A stretch of DNA of 23,895 bases from CAYNFT01 sp964396535. Lineage in GTDB: Bacteria; Chloroflexota; Dehalococcoidia; Dehalococcoidales; UBA2162. The stretch covers positions 1-23,895 of the forward strand of contig CAYNFT010000026.1 in the NCBI GenBank assembly GCA_964396535.1. Direction: 5' to 3'. Made by a program: the position numbers and the translations under genes. The notes under the pieces are model-generated. The model saw only the letters and a program-made list of their open reading frames with translations. It had not been told where the DNA came from and did not search any database. Positions 14,121-22,509 of this stretch are shown in pieces (positions within the stretch are counted from its first letter, which is position 1; every line of letters starts with the position of its first letter).

Positions 14121-15137
14121 CTAGATATATCTACCCACTGACTTGGCAATCAGTCTGAGTTCTTCCATTAACTTAGCGAAGTTTGCCGGTGTAAGGGACT
14201 GGAGACCGTCCACCAGGGCTTCCTCGGGTTTGGGATGAACTTCAATAAGAAGTCCATCGGCACCGGCTGCTATAGCTGCCTTGGCTATCGCTGGAACCAG
14301 TGAATAGTGACCGGCAGCGTGGCTGGGGTCAACAATCACGGGCAGGTGACTGGATTTCTTAATTACTGGAATGGAAGAAATGTCCAGGGAAAAGCGGACA
14401 CTGTCCTCAAATGTTCTTATTCCCCTCTCGCATAAAATAACCTGGTTATTTCCCTCTGTCAGCAGATAATCGGCCGCCGTAAGCCACTCGGTAACAGTGC
14501 AGGAAAACCCGCGCTTCAGAACGACAGGACGCTTGCTTTTGCCAATAGCAGTCAGCAGGGTAAAGTTTTGCATATTGCGAGAACCAACCTGAAGTATATC
14601 TGCTGCCTCGGATACCATGTTTACATCACGGGAGTCTAACACTTCAGTAATCACAGGTATATCGAACTGTTCCTTAACCTTTGCCAGTAATTCCAGCCCG
14701 GCTTTCTTCAGGCCCTGGAAGCCGAAAGGCGAAGTACGCGGTTTAAAGGCACCGCCGCGCATGATGCTGGCCCCGGCAGCTTTTACAACTTTTGCTACCT
14801 CCGCAAGCTGCTCTTCGCTCTCGACAGCACAGGGTCCAGCCATGACTATGATACGCTTTCCACCAATCTCAATTCCGTTAATAGAAACCAGGCTGTCCTG
14901 TGCCTTGACTTCCCGGGAGGAAAGCTTGTAAGGCTTCATAATCCGGGTTACGCTTTCTACGCCGGGGAGCACAGCAAATATATCTGTGGATACCTGCCCG
15001 GTATTGCTTCCCAGTATGGCAACCACCGTTTTCTCAGTGCCAACGTTCATCTGGACATCCCATCCAAATGACTTTACTTTTTGCACTATGCTATCTATCT
15101 CTTCTCGACTTGCGCCTGTTCTCATTTCGACTATCAT
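14121..15137 (-). CDS. aroF: 3-deoxy-7-phosphoheptulonate (DAHP) synthase
   Basis: The 338-residue enzyme condenses phosphoenolpyruvate with erythrose 4-phosphate, the first step of the shikimate pathway. An N-terminal ferredoxin-like regulatory domain (residues 1-~68, ending SVTRIMKPYKLSSRE) precedes the class I-beta barrel. Motifs seen are GPCAVESEEQ (C103 is the metal-binding Cys), GGAFKPRTSPFGFQG, LQVGSRNMQNF, LKRGFS and VDPSHAAGH. This is the AroF/AroA-beta type used by many Gram-positives and Chloroflexota. ATG 15137 matches the usual family start (MIVxM). A GAGGAG lies ~13 nt upstream, slightly far. It follows an aminotransferase gene by 37 nt on the same strand, so the two are probably co-transcribed. 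Confidence 0.95.
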   Translation of the reverse strand: MIVEMRTGASREEIDSIVQKVKSFGWDVQMNVGTEKTVVAILGSNTGQVSTDIFAVLPGVESVTRIMKPYKLSSREVKAQDSLVSINGIEIGGKRIIVMAGPCAVESEEQLAEVAKVVKAAGASIMRGGAFKPRTSPFGFQGLKKAGLELLAKVKEQFDIPVITEVLDSRDVNMVSEAADILQVGSRNMQNFTLLTAIGKSKRPVVLKRGFSCTVTEWLTAADYLLTEGNNQVILCERGIRTFEDSVRFSLDISSIPVIKKSSHLPVIVDPSHAAGHYSLVPAIAKAAIAAGADGLLIEVHPKPEEALVDGLQSLTPANFAKLMEELRLIAKSVGRYI

Positions 15138-15174
15138 GGTATCTTATATTTACTCCTCTTTATCTCTCAATATT

Positions 15175-16362
15175 TTATCCCAAGTTGAATTTTTGGGCAA
15201 CCTTCCGGAAACCAGCCAGAGAGCCCTCGAGTGTTCTATCATCGGTACAGTATGATATCCGAAAATACCCTGGTGAACCAAAACTCTGACCGGGTACAGT
15301 CAGTACCCGCCATTCTCGTAGCTCTTGGACGAGAGCGACGTCATCTTCCAGCGGTGACTTTGGAAACAGGTAGAAGGTACCCCGGGGCTTTACCATTGAA
15401 TAACCCATCTCAGTAAGATGGTCATATAGGAAATCTCTTTTCCTCTGGTACTCGATGGTGGAAACGGTCACGCCCTGTAAGCGGCGCACCACGTGCTGCA
15501 TCAGAGCCGGGGCATTAACGAATCCCATAATTCGATTGCAGTGGATGAAGCCTGCCACCAGTTCATCGTGCTGTTTTATATCCGGGTGTGCGGCAACGTA
15601 ACCGATGCGTTCCCCAGGTATCGCCAGGTCCTTTGAGTAGGAAGCTATGACGATATTTTGCTGATAATAGGGCCAGACTTGTGGGGATTCCTGCCCGTCA
15701 TAGGTAAGCTTGCGATAGGCTTCGTCATTGATAAGGAAAATCTGTTTTCCGTATTCCTTTTCCTTATTATTGAGTATCTCTCCAAGCTGGTGCAGAAAAT
15801 TATCGTTATAGACAGCACCCGAGGGATTATTGGGGGAGTTTATCAGCACTGCTTTTGTTCTGGGTCCGATGGCGGTTTCGAGAACGTCGAGCCTGGGTAT
15901 GAATTGCTCATCCGTGGGCAGAACCTTGGCAATGCCATCGTGGTTTTCGATGTAGTTGATAAACTCTGGGAAGTAGGGGGCGAATATGATGACCTCGTCT
16001 TCTTGATTGAGTATTGTCTTCAGCACTATGTTTAATGCTCCTGCAGCACTGCAGGTCATGATAATATCGTCCTTGGTGAAGTTAATACCTGACTCTGTTG
16101 AGAGATACTCGGCTACTGCCGTTCTTGTTTCCGTATAGCCGGCATTTTCCATATATCTGTGCATCCCCGGTAGGGGATTCTCAACAAGCTTCCTCAGTTC
16201 CTGATGAAACTCAGCGGGAGGTTCCGTAATCGGGTTGCCAAGAGAAAGGTCGAAGACGTTTTCTTCACCGTACTGTTGTTTGAGGACAACCCCCTCTTCA
16301 AACATCCTCCTTATCCATGACCCCGCCTCCATACTCTTCTTGACCCTGTCAGATATTGACAT
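15175..16362 (-). CDS. PLP-dependent aminotransferase, class I/II
   Basis: The 395-residue fold-type I aminotransferase is of normal family length. Landmarks are GNPITEPP near the N-terminus, MHRYMENAGY, the cofactor-site strand ending CSAAGALN, NSPNNPSGAVY, NDEAYRKLTYDG, and SYSKDLAIPGERIGY, in which K244 should form the internal aldimine with pyridoxal phosphate. A conserved arginine near the end (YFRISYCTDD) would bind the substrate carboxylate. Its position immediately before aroF suggests a role in aromatic amino-acid synthesis, such as transamination of phenylpyruvate, hydroxyphenylpyruvate or prephenate. This is context, not proof; aspartate or alanine specificity is possible. ATG 16362 follows GGAAGGAAA at good spacing. 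Confidence 0.88.
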   Translation of the reverse strand: MSISDRVKKSMEAGSWIRRMFEEGVVLKQQYGEENVFDLSLGNPITEPPAEFHQELRKLVENPLPGMHRYMENAGYTETRTAVAEYLSTESGINFTKDDIIMTCSAAGALNIVLKTILNQEDEVIIFAPYFPEFINYIENHDGIAKVLPTDEQFIPRLDVLETAIGPRTKAVLINSPNNPSGAVYNDNFLHQLGEILNNKEKEYGKQIFLINDEAYRKLTYDGQESPQVWPYYQQNIVIASYSKDLAIPGERIGYVAAHPDIKQHDELVAGFIHCNRIMGFVNAPALMQHVVRRLQGVTVSTIEYQRKRDFLYDHLTEMGYSMVKPRGTFYLFPKSPLEDDVALVQELREWRVLTVPGQSFGSPGYFRISYCTDDRTLEGSLAGFRKVAQKFNLG

Positions 16363-16552
16363 TTTGGGTTTCCTTCCTCTGCGTTAAATCGCAGTTATAT
16401 TACGTATAATATTTAGCTGATATTGAGGGACACAGCAGCCTTATCACTGGCGCTCCGGGCTTTACTACCTATTGATACTTCTCCAACTGCTATCTTCTAG
16501 CGTCGAGCCGGAAGAGTTGCAAATTGGTGCTTGTTAGATGGTTTTATTGTTT

Positions 16553-17938
16553 TTATAGAGCCGAATATACACTGGGCAACGGCACGCCTTGCTTGGCCAG
16601 ACTATCCTGCAAGGCTCTGTAATCCACCTCTCTAAGACCTACACTGTCCTTTATCGATAGTGCCGCCGCCGTGCCTGCTGCCTGTCCTATGGCTATGCAA
16701 TGTGGGATTAGGTTGAAGTACGTGTTGACAAGAGCATCTGATGAGAACGCCCGGCAGGCAACAAGTAGATTCTCTACCTTACGCGGTATTAGAGAACGAT
16801 AAGGGATATACATAAGAGGATGTTCAACTGATGCTTCGCCACGGTCAAGGTCCGGGAATACTGCTATGGTATCATCGAAAATATCGTTTGACTGCATGTC
16901 TTTTTCGGTGAGCATGTATTCTCCAATCACTCGTCTGCTGCCTCGAGTGCCAAGTTGCGGACAGGTAAGCACTATGAAGCTATTTTCAAAGCCGGGAGTA
17001 TGCTTCTTGCGATAGTCGTGCGTTATCAGCATTTTCTTTCGGCCTTCGAACTCTACCCGGGTGAGCTCTTCGACATCTACTTGACTGGAATTCGGGTAAC
17101 GGTTATGGAACCACACGAGACTATCCTGGTCTTTCAAATTGCTCTTGAGAAAGCCGGGCTGTCCACCCAACTTCATAAGTTCCTGCGATTGTTCGGCAAA
17201 CGTCTCCGGCTGTGATGCTCTGAAATCCTCGACTTTCTTGATATCAACGTTGGCTACCCAGAAGCACATAGCCAGATTTGAAATCCTGAGCTTGGGGTCA
17301 ATTTCACTGTCAAACTCGGCTCCGGCATAGGGCAATAGGTCGCCGTCCCCGGTAGAATCAATTACGACCTTCCCCAGTACTGCTTGCCTGCCTGACTTAC
17401 TCTCAAAGATTACACCCTTGACCTTGTCCCCATCCATAATAGGCTCGGTGCCCCACGAATGGAGATATGTCTTCACTCCCGCTTCTTCCACCATGTCATT
17501 TAGTATGCATTTCGATGTCTCGGCGTCAATGAGTACACTGAGTATTATCCTGTTCTGACGTATATAAAAGAAGGAACGCTTTCCATAATCACTGACTAGC
17601 TTCTTATCGGTTGAGCCCCACTCTTCCTTCTTCGGGTAGGCAGCCGCCTCCCTGGCATCCAGACGGTCTATCCACTCCTGGCAGATGCCGGCTAGCTGCT
17701 GTTTCCCGTTAATGTCACTCATGTTCGGGATAATGGTAACCAATCCGCCGGTACCCATGCCTCCCAGATGTCCATACCTTTCAATAAGCACCGTGTCAGC
17801 ACCACTCCTTGCTGCTGCTACAGCTGCTCCAATGCCCCCGGGACCACCGCCTACCACCACCACATCAGCCTCCCGGCACACCCTGACGTCCCTGGCCTGT
17901 TCCCGTATCGTCCTGCCTGCCCCTAATCGCTCGGTCAC
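16553..17938 (-). CDS. FAD-dependent oxidoreductase (FAD_oxidored family)
   Basis: The 461-residue flavoprotein has an N-terminal dinucleotide-binding fold: ADVVVVGGGPGGIGAAVAAA (GxGxxG at ~30-35) and LIERYGHLGGMGTGG. VIDSTGDGDLLPYAGAEF and the C-terminal CRAFSSDALVNTYFNLIPHC-IAIGQAAGTAAAL segment are hallmarks of the FAD_oxidored (PF12831) group. No Fe-S cysteine clusters like those of HdrA are visible. Members oxidise or reduce varied small molecules, and the substrate here is unknown. GTG 17938 is supported by AAAGGAGGG about 6 nt upstream and a good promoter further up. It is monocistronic and divergent from the NifU-like gene. Confidence 0.85.
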   Translation of the reverse strand: MTERLGAGRTIREQARDVRVCREADVVVVGGGPGGIGAAVAAARSGADTVLIERYGHLGGMGTGGLVTIIPNMSDINGKQQLAGICQEWIDRLDAREAAAYPKKEEWGSTDKKLVSDYGKRSFFYIRQNRIILSVLIDAETSKCILNDMVEEAGVKTYLHSWGTEPIMDGDKVKGVIFESKSGRQAVLGKVVIDSTGDGDLLPYAGAEFDSEIDPKLRISNLAMCFWVANVDIKKVEDFRASQPETFAEQSQELMKLGGQPGFLKSNLKDQDSLVWFHNRYPNSSQVDVEELTRVEFEGRKKMLITHDYRKKHTPGFENSFIVLTCPQLGTRGSRRVIGEYMLTEKDMQSNDIFDDTIAVFPDLDRGEASVEHPLMYIPYRSLIPRKVENLLVACRAFSSDALVNTYFNLIPHCIAIGQAAGTAAALSIKDSVGLREVDYRALQDSLAKQGVPLPSVYSAL

Positions 17939-17973
17939 GGTTTTTCCCTCCTTTAGCGATGCAACCTTTCGTT

Positions 17974-18003
17974 ATTCTAAAGCTGGCTCTTCCTGTTTGT
18001 CAA
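17974..18003 (-). promoter_or_regulatory. Sigma70-type promoter of the FAD oxidoreductase
   Basis: On the minus strand, a consensus TTGACA (18003-17998) and TAGAAT (17979-17974) are separated by 18 bp. Transcription should start near 17967, giving a ~29-nt leader that contains the AAAGGAGGG ribosome site. It is the clearest promoter in the window. Confidence 0.6.
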
Positions 18004-18127
18004 CGTTTAAACACATTACAGCCTCATATTTTCCGGCAGGAAGAGATTAAAATTGACCAACTACTCCCGCCTATGATAAGCTTTAATTGGAGGGTAAAGA
18101 CCATCTGAAAATAAGGAGGAGAGCAGA

Positions 18128-18346
18128 ATGAAGGAGAAGGTGGAAGAAATACTAGATATGATACGACCCATGCTGATGGCCGATGGTGGTGATGTGGAGC
18201 TAGTAGATGTTAATGATGGCACGGTTCAAGTAAAATTGACCGGTGCCTGTAATGGTTGTGCTATGGCTACCATAACACTAAAGATGGGGATAGAAAAAAT
18301 CCTGAAGCAAGAAGTCCCTGAAGTGAAAGAAGTGGTCGCTGTTTAA
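18128..18346 (+). CDS. NifU C-terminal-domain Fe-S scaffold protein (Nfu type)
   Basis: The 72-residue protein consists of the NifU C-terminal domain alone. It opens with a helix (VEEILDMIRPMLMADGGDVEL) typical of the family and has the cluster-binding CNGC (C41, C44) followed by MATITLKMGIE. Such stand-alone Nfu proteins assemble or carry 4Fe-4S clusters to apo-proteins; homodimers bind the cluster through the two CxxC motifs. This would suit a genome rich in radical SAM and ferredoxin-type proteins. ATG 18128 follows AAGGAGGAG. The next gene begins 33 nt downstream and is likely co-transcribed. Confidence 0.93.
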   Translation: MKEKVEEILDMIRPMLMADGGDVELVDVNDGTVQVKLTGACNGCAMATITLKMGIEKILKQEVPEVKEVVAV

Positions 18347-18379
18347 CAGGTCTATTGAGATTAAGGAGTATCAACCTCT

Positions 18380-18730
18380 GTGGTAAAAGCACCCCCAACA
18401 ACAACCAAATATACACACCTTGAACTAGGTAAAGATGTAATATTCGGAATAGCCGGCTATTATACTCCGCAGCAAGAGGTAGGGCTGGAGTATAACGGCA
18501 GAGAAGTTTTATATGTAATTGGCCAAGTGGTGTTAGAATCCTCCTGCTGCGGCAACGGTAGGTGGACATACACCTTCGTGCCCGGATACATAGTTAACTG
18601 GCAGAACACAAGGAATGAAGACGGGCTGCCGGTATCAGAAGTAGAGCCCATTGCTGACGGGGAAGCACGCGAGGATATCATGAAGATTATCCAATCCAAG
18701 GAAGGTATTTCCCCGATTGAGTTCCAGTAG
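18380..18730 (+). CDS. Unrecognised 116-residue protein
   Basis: No family recognised. The protein is soluble, with no signal peptide or membrane segment. It is rich in beta-strand-like segments (KDVIFGIAGYYT, REVLYVIGQVVLE) around a central ESSCCGNGRWTYTFVPG block with a Cys-Cys pair, and ends with a short acidic helix (GEAREDIMKIIQSKEG). GTG 18380 has AAGGAG about 11 nt upstream; no better start is in frame. Being 33 nt after the Nfu-type scaffold gene and co-directional, it may be part of the same transcript. A metal or Fe-S link through CC is only a guess. The composition argues that it is a real gene. Confidence 0.7.
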   Translation: MVKAPPTTTKYTHLELGKDVIFGIAGYYTPQQEVGLEYNGREVLYVIGQVVLESSCCGNGRWTYTFVPGYIVNWQNTRNEDGLPVSEVEPIADGEAREDIMKIIQSKEGISPIEFQ

Positions 18731-18787
18731 GCTTGATAAAAAACAGTTACTTCAGGACTTTACCAGCTCAATTTCCCCAAATCAATA

Positions 18788-20200
18788 CTACTTCCTTCTT
18801 TGGTAGTAGTCTATCAATTTTCTGACAGCCCTAGCTGCCCTCCTGATGTTCGGATAAAAGGGGACATTATTAGCTAACAGTTGCGTTCTTATTTCGCAAA
18901 GTGCCTTGGTATCCGGGTCTTCATACTCATTGATACCCAGACTCTTCTCCGACACTACTGCTATTAATGGCTTCAACTTAATCTCTTTTACTTGGTACCG
19001 CTCCAGAAATGTGTCAGCCGAGAGTGTTCGGCGTACACCGTGCTTGTGAGGCTCACCTATAAGGGCAATAAGAAGGTCAAAATTCTCATTTTGAGCCATT
19101 ATCTGCAGCATTTCGCCAGCACCAGCACCACCCCCAATTGACATATCTACAGGGTTTCCAATCCAGTCCCAGATTGAATTACCCTTGTTCTTAAGGTCCT
19201 CCCGTATCTCCTCTGGCAGAGGGACAACATCAAGTCCTGCCTCTTCACACTGGTCGGCAGCAAAGACACTGGGCCCCCCAGCCCCTCCAGCTACGCCTAC
19301 CCTATTACCTGTAATTGGAGGCAGATAAGAGAAGGCAACGGCAAGGTCTATCAAGTCATCGAAGTCCTGAGCAGGAACAGCCCCTGTCTGAGTAACCATG
19401 GTTTCCCAGGTCTTCATGGAACCGGCCAGGGAGCCGGTATGGGAAGCAGCAGCTCTGGCTCCCGCTTGTCCCCGGCCACCCTTTATAATGATTACAGGCT
19501 TGGTGGAAGCTGCCTGACGTAGTAAACTAAAGAATCTCCTGCCATCCTTTACCCCTTCAACATACATTAGAATTATCTTGGTTTCCGGGTCCTGGGTAAA
19601 GTAATCAAGAAAATCTGACTCATTAAAGTCAAGGGCGTTTCCATAACCTATGACCTTGCTAAACCGGATGCCCCGCGGCGAAGCTAAGAGAACAAAGTCT
19701 TGAGCTGCATAACTGCTTTGAAAGGCTAACCCTACTGGCCCTGACTCCTTGGGGAAGCCATCGCCAAAAGCGACTCCCTGCCCGGGACAATAGACACCCA
19801 TACAGTTTGGCCCGATGAGACGGATGCCCTTTTCCCTTGCCTTCTTCAATACTTCCTGTTCGAGCTCAGCAGCCTCTGGGCGCCCGGTCTCACCGAAGCG
19901 GGCAGTGAAAAGGTGAACAGCCTTCACTCCCTTGTGAGAGCAGTCCTCCAGTAAATTCATAACCTCTGATGCCGGAACAGCGGAAATCACATAGTCAACA
20001 GAGCCGGCTATGTCCCTGAGGCTGGGGTAGGTCTTGATACCCAGAACCTCAGAGTAGCCGGGGTTCACCGGGTAGATTTTCCCCTTGTATCCAAGCTCTA
20101 GCAGAGGCGTGATAAAGCCAGCACCTCGGCCACTCTCGGAAGCCCCGACCACAGCAATCGATTGCGGATGGAGGATTTCCTCTAGTAGCTGATTTGACAT
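18788..20200 (-). CDS. ADP-forming acyl-CoA synthetase alpha-type subunit
   Basis: The 470-residue protein has a CoA-binding Rossmann domain (SIAVVGASESGRGAG, YPVNPGYSEVLG, LIGPNCMGVYCPG) followed by the succinyl-CoA-ligase-like domain pair (GPVGLAFQSSYAAQ, IIIKGGRGQAGARAAASHTGSLAG). In ADP-forming acetyl-CoA synthetases the His of the SHTG loop is phosphorylated during catalysis; here it is H254. The ATP-grasp beta subunit is absent, both fused and adjacent, so it must be encoded elsewhere or the protein acts differently. The family converts acyl-CoA + ADP + Pi to acid + ATP, or the reverse. ATG 20200 is chosen over GTG 20209 because AGGAGG lies 8 nt before it. It is 94 nt downstream of the radical SAM gene on the same strand. 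Confidence 0.85.
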   Translation of the reverse strand: MSNQLLEEILHPQSIAVVGASESGRGAGFITPLLELGYKGKIYPVNPGYSEVLGIKTYPSLRDIAGSVDYVISAVPASEVMNLLEDCSHKGVKAVHLFTARFGETGRPEAAELEQEVLKKAREKGIRLIGPNCMGVYCPGQGVAFGDGFPKESGPVGLAFQSSYAAQDFVLLASPRGIRFSKVIGYGNALDFNESDFLDYFTQDPETKIILMYVEGVKDGRRFFSLLRQAASTKPVIIIKGGRGQAGARAAASHTGSLAGSMKTWETMVTQTGAVPAQDFDDLIDLAVAFSYLPPITGNRVGVAGGAGGPSVFAADQCEEAGLDVVPLPEEIREDLKNKGNSIWDWIGNPVDMSIGGGAGAGEMLQIMAQNENFDLLIALIGEPHKHGVRRTLSADTFLERYQVKEIKLKPLIAVVSEKSLGINEYEDPDTKALCEIRTQLLANNVPFYPNIRRAARAVRKLIDYYQRRK

Positions 20201-20293
20201 TAATGACACCTCCTATCGTTATAATTAGCTGCTAGTACCACCTTCCTCACTTTTCTTATTCGGAGCACCAGCTTAATCTTCCTAAGCGAAAGG

Positions 20294-21313
20294 TCAGGAC
20301 ACAAAAGGGCAACAAGGATCTGACTGTAACGGGTCTCCTAAGAGCCTCGTGGTTCGGGATAAACATCCGCGACAAGATTGAAACTGCTGACATTTCCCGC
20401 AGGCGCCTTTCCTCTCCCTCTGGTCAGCCCACCTGGTCAGGATATCACTCTGACTCATCCTCAACCATACATCCTCCAGAGTTTCCTTGGCCGCATTCCC
20501 AAAAGTGAGTACTTCAGGGGAGAACATACAGGGTCTGACATCACCATTGGACTGAATGTATAGGGAATAAGAAGAAGCACATCCCTGCACCTCCGGTATG
20601 GTAATTCCGCTATCAGACTTACTGAGCGACAAACCATTCTTGGCGGCAAGGTTCCATAAGAAAGGCTCGTCGTAGAAAATATCCAGGGTAGTCTCACAGC
20701 TATATATTTCCTTTACCGCTTCCTCCTGTTGCTGCGGTGTAAGCGCATTCTGTTGATAGTATGTCCTGGAAATCTCGTCCTCACCAAAAGGTTTCAACGG
20801 TATAAAGATAATCCTCTTCCCTCCAAGGTCTTCGGTCAACCGGATAAACTCCCTAATCTGTCCAAGGTTTAGCTTGGAGAGAACCGTAGTTATTCCGTGG
20901 AAAATCCCCAGAGCAGCACACTTCGCCGCCCACTCTTTGGCGATCTCAAATTTAGCCCCTGTCTTTGTGTATTCGTAAACAGCAGCGTCAGCCCCGTCGA
21001 TGCCGAAGAGGACTTTGGGGGTGAAAGATGCCAGTTCCTGCAACCTATCCTGAGTGAAGGCATTGCCGTTGGTTATCACGAACACATCAACACCCGCCTT
21101 CCTGAACACCCTTCCCAACTCGTACAGGTCAGGACGCAACAGGGGTTCACCGCCTTCGAGTATTACCCACTGCGGTGATAACAGGATAACCTCATTGGCT
21201 ATCTTAATTAATTCATCGTGGGTGAGCTCTCCCTCTTCCATGCCAACACAATGCTGGCAATTCAAATTACACTTATTGGTAATCACCCAGTCTACATATA
21301 TTGGACCAGTCAC
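20294..21313 (-). CDS. Radical SAM/SPASM-domain protein
   Basis: The 339-residue enzyme has ITNKCNLNCQHC (C15, C19, C22), the CxxxCxxC signature that holds the SAM-binding 4Fe-4S cluster, and ILEGGEPLLRPDL, the GGEP motif. The C-terminal part contains VQGCASSYSLYIQSNGDVRPC, typical of SPASM/twitch domains, and a cysteine-rich tail (GACGKCQQFQSCRGC, then CC) for auxiliary clusters. Such proteins modify peptides or act in cofactor maturation; no small precursor-peptide gene was found beside it. GTG 21313 has AAGGAG about 6 nt upstream and overlaps the DUF1464 stop by 4 nt (GTGA), indicating translational coupling. Function is unassigned beyond the superfamily. Confidence 0.88.
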   Translation of the reverse strand: MTGPIYVDWVITNKCNLNCQHCVGMEEGELTHDELIKIANEVILLSPQWVILEGGEPLLRPDLYELGRVFRKAGVDVFVITNGNAFTQDRLQELASFTPKVLFGIDGADAAVYEYTKTGAKFEIAKEWAAKCAALGIFHGITTVLSKLNLGQIREFIRLTEDLGGKRIIFIPLKPFGEDEISRTYYQQNALTPQQQEEAVKEIYSCETTLDIFYDEPFLWNLAAKNGLSLSKSDSGITIPEVQGCASSYSLYIQSNGDVRPCMFSPEVLTFGNAAKETLEDVWLRMSQSDILTRWADQRERKGACGKCQQFQSCRGCLSRTTRLLGDPLQSDPCCPFVS

Positions 21314-22353
21314 ATTCTCTCCTTCCAGTACACATAATCAATAACAGACCCTTCAGCCTTGTCTATTTTCATATGCTTCACCAGAGGTTGATAAAATCCC
21401 CCGTACAATCCGTTACCCACTATGGCGTAGCCCTGAGCGGCTTCCTTGGTTTTGTTAGAGAGCGTGGGCAGCAGGCTTACCGAATAGCCCAGCTCCTCAA
21501 GACGGGCTTTTACCGGAATATATATGTTTTCATACCTGGTAAGTCGCCCTGAGAGATAGACTTCCTCGCTCTGCAACAGCGCCCGTTGACTGCATACGGC
21601 AAACAGCACGCCTTCAACGAAGGCATTAAACACCTCAGGATACGATTCTTCAGTGAAGCCTTCCATGGAAAGACTCTCCGAGCCGGTTAGATAACCAGCG
21701 CCGCCCTGAAAGAGCAGGTTTTTCTCAAAGCCCCGCAGGAGGTAAGCAATCTCGCCATCCATAGCTCCGGCGTTCATAAATCCGGGACCGGGAAAGAGGG
21801 TGCCGCCAATACCGTTAATTATCCTGCCCTCCTCTATAGTGATGACGGAGTTATACCCACCACCGAGCTCAACAACGATATGATTAACCCCAGAATAGCC
21901 TACTCCCTTCTTCTGGGAAACCGTTTCCACGGAGAGAGCGCCGATGCACATCTTGTCTGCTGTGCCCATATCTATCTTGTTGAATTTCCGCCATCGAGGC
22001 ACGGTGGGAAGCTGAATCACTCCGGGAAGGAAAAAAATCTCCAGACCGGCATCGCGAACTATGGCAAGGAATTTCTTCATCCCATCAAGAACCGGGACTT
22101 CTTCTCCTTCTCGAACCAGCGTGAGCTCAAACATCTCCCTCTCGGTGAGTTCAGTTAATCTCCGGTTATTAAGCCCCATCCCCGAAGGAGCTATCAGAAC
22201 ATCCAGATTCAGATTGAGGCACTTCTCAGCAAACTCTTCAGGTCTCTCCGCCACCATGGTTGACGGTATGCTATCTTCAAATGTGATTTCCCTGTCCTCC
22301 AGGAGACAGAGGTCGAAGGAGACAGTCCCCGGGTCAATACCTAAGATTCTCAT
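21310..22353 (-). CDS. DUF1464 family ASKHA-fold protein
   Basis: The 347-residue protein begins MRILGIDPGTVSFDLCLLE, a phosphate-1-type ASKHA (sugar kinase/actin/Hsp70) strand. HIVVELGGGYNSVITIEEGRIING is the second phosphate loop, and EVYLSGRLTRYENIYIPVKARL fits the adenosine region. This matches DUF1464, a family known from archaea and some bacteria and described only as a predicted kinase-like protein. ATG 22353 is chosen because the ASKHA motif starts there; a longer frame to 22413 adds 20 residues with no domain character. The ribosome site is weak (GAGAAG). Its stop overlaps the radical SAM start. The pairing suggests a shared modification or biosynthesis step. Confidence 0.8.
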   Translation of the reverse strand: MRILGIDPGTVSFDLCLLEDREITFEDSIPSTMVAERPEEFAEKCLNLNLDVLIAPSGMGLNNRRLTELTEREMFELTLVREGEEVPVLDGMKKFLAIVRDAGLEIFFLPGVIQLPTVPRWRKFNKIDMGTADKMCIGALSVETVSQKKGVGYSGVNHIVVELGGGYNSVITIEEGRIINGIGGTLFPGPGFMNAGAMDGEIAYLLRGFEKNLLFQGGAGYLTGSESLSMEGFTEESYPEVFNAFVEGVLFAVCSQRALLQSEEVYLSGRLTRYENIYIPVKARLEELGYSVSLLPTLSNKTKEAAQGYAIVGNGLYGGFYQPLVKHMKIDKAEGSVIDYVYWKERM

Positions 22354-22385
22354 TCTACTTCTCAGATACCAATTCAGACTTGTAT

Positions 22386-22397
22386 AGCATGCATGCT
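22386..22397. promoter_or_regulatory. 12-bp palindrome in divergent intergenic region
   Basis: AGCATGCATGCT is perfectly symmetric and lies between the divergent DUF1464 and MFS genes, 33 nt upstream of the DUF1464 ATG. Its position suits an operator, but no regulator gene is adjacent. Confidence 0.25.
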
Positions 22398-22509
22398 CAG
22401 GAAAAATCGACACATACTATTACCACTCGGGCAAGCTCCGAGCGGTATCGTATCAAGCCTTTCTGCAGAGGAGTTTATCTGATACCAGAAACAAAGTCAA
22501 ACCAGCCTT

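Noticed and set aside
15658..16035. 125-codon plus-strand frame inside the aminotransferase
   Set aside because: It is antisense to the PLP-binding core of a conserved enzyme and is explained by codon bias.
18786..18812. TACTAC/GTAGTA hairpin as a terminator between convergent genes
   Set aside because: The symmetry is made by the final codons of the acyl-CoA synthetase gene and there is no following T-run.
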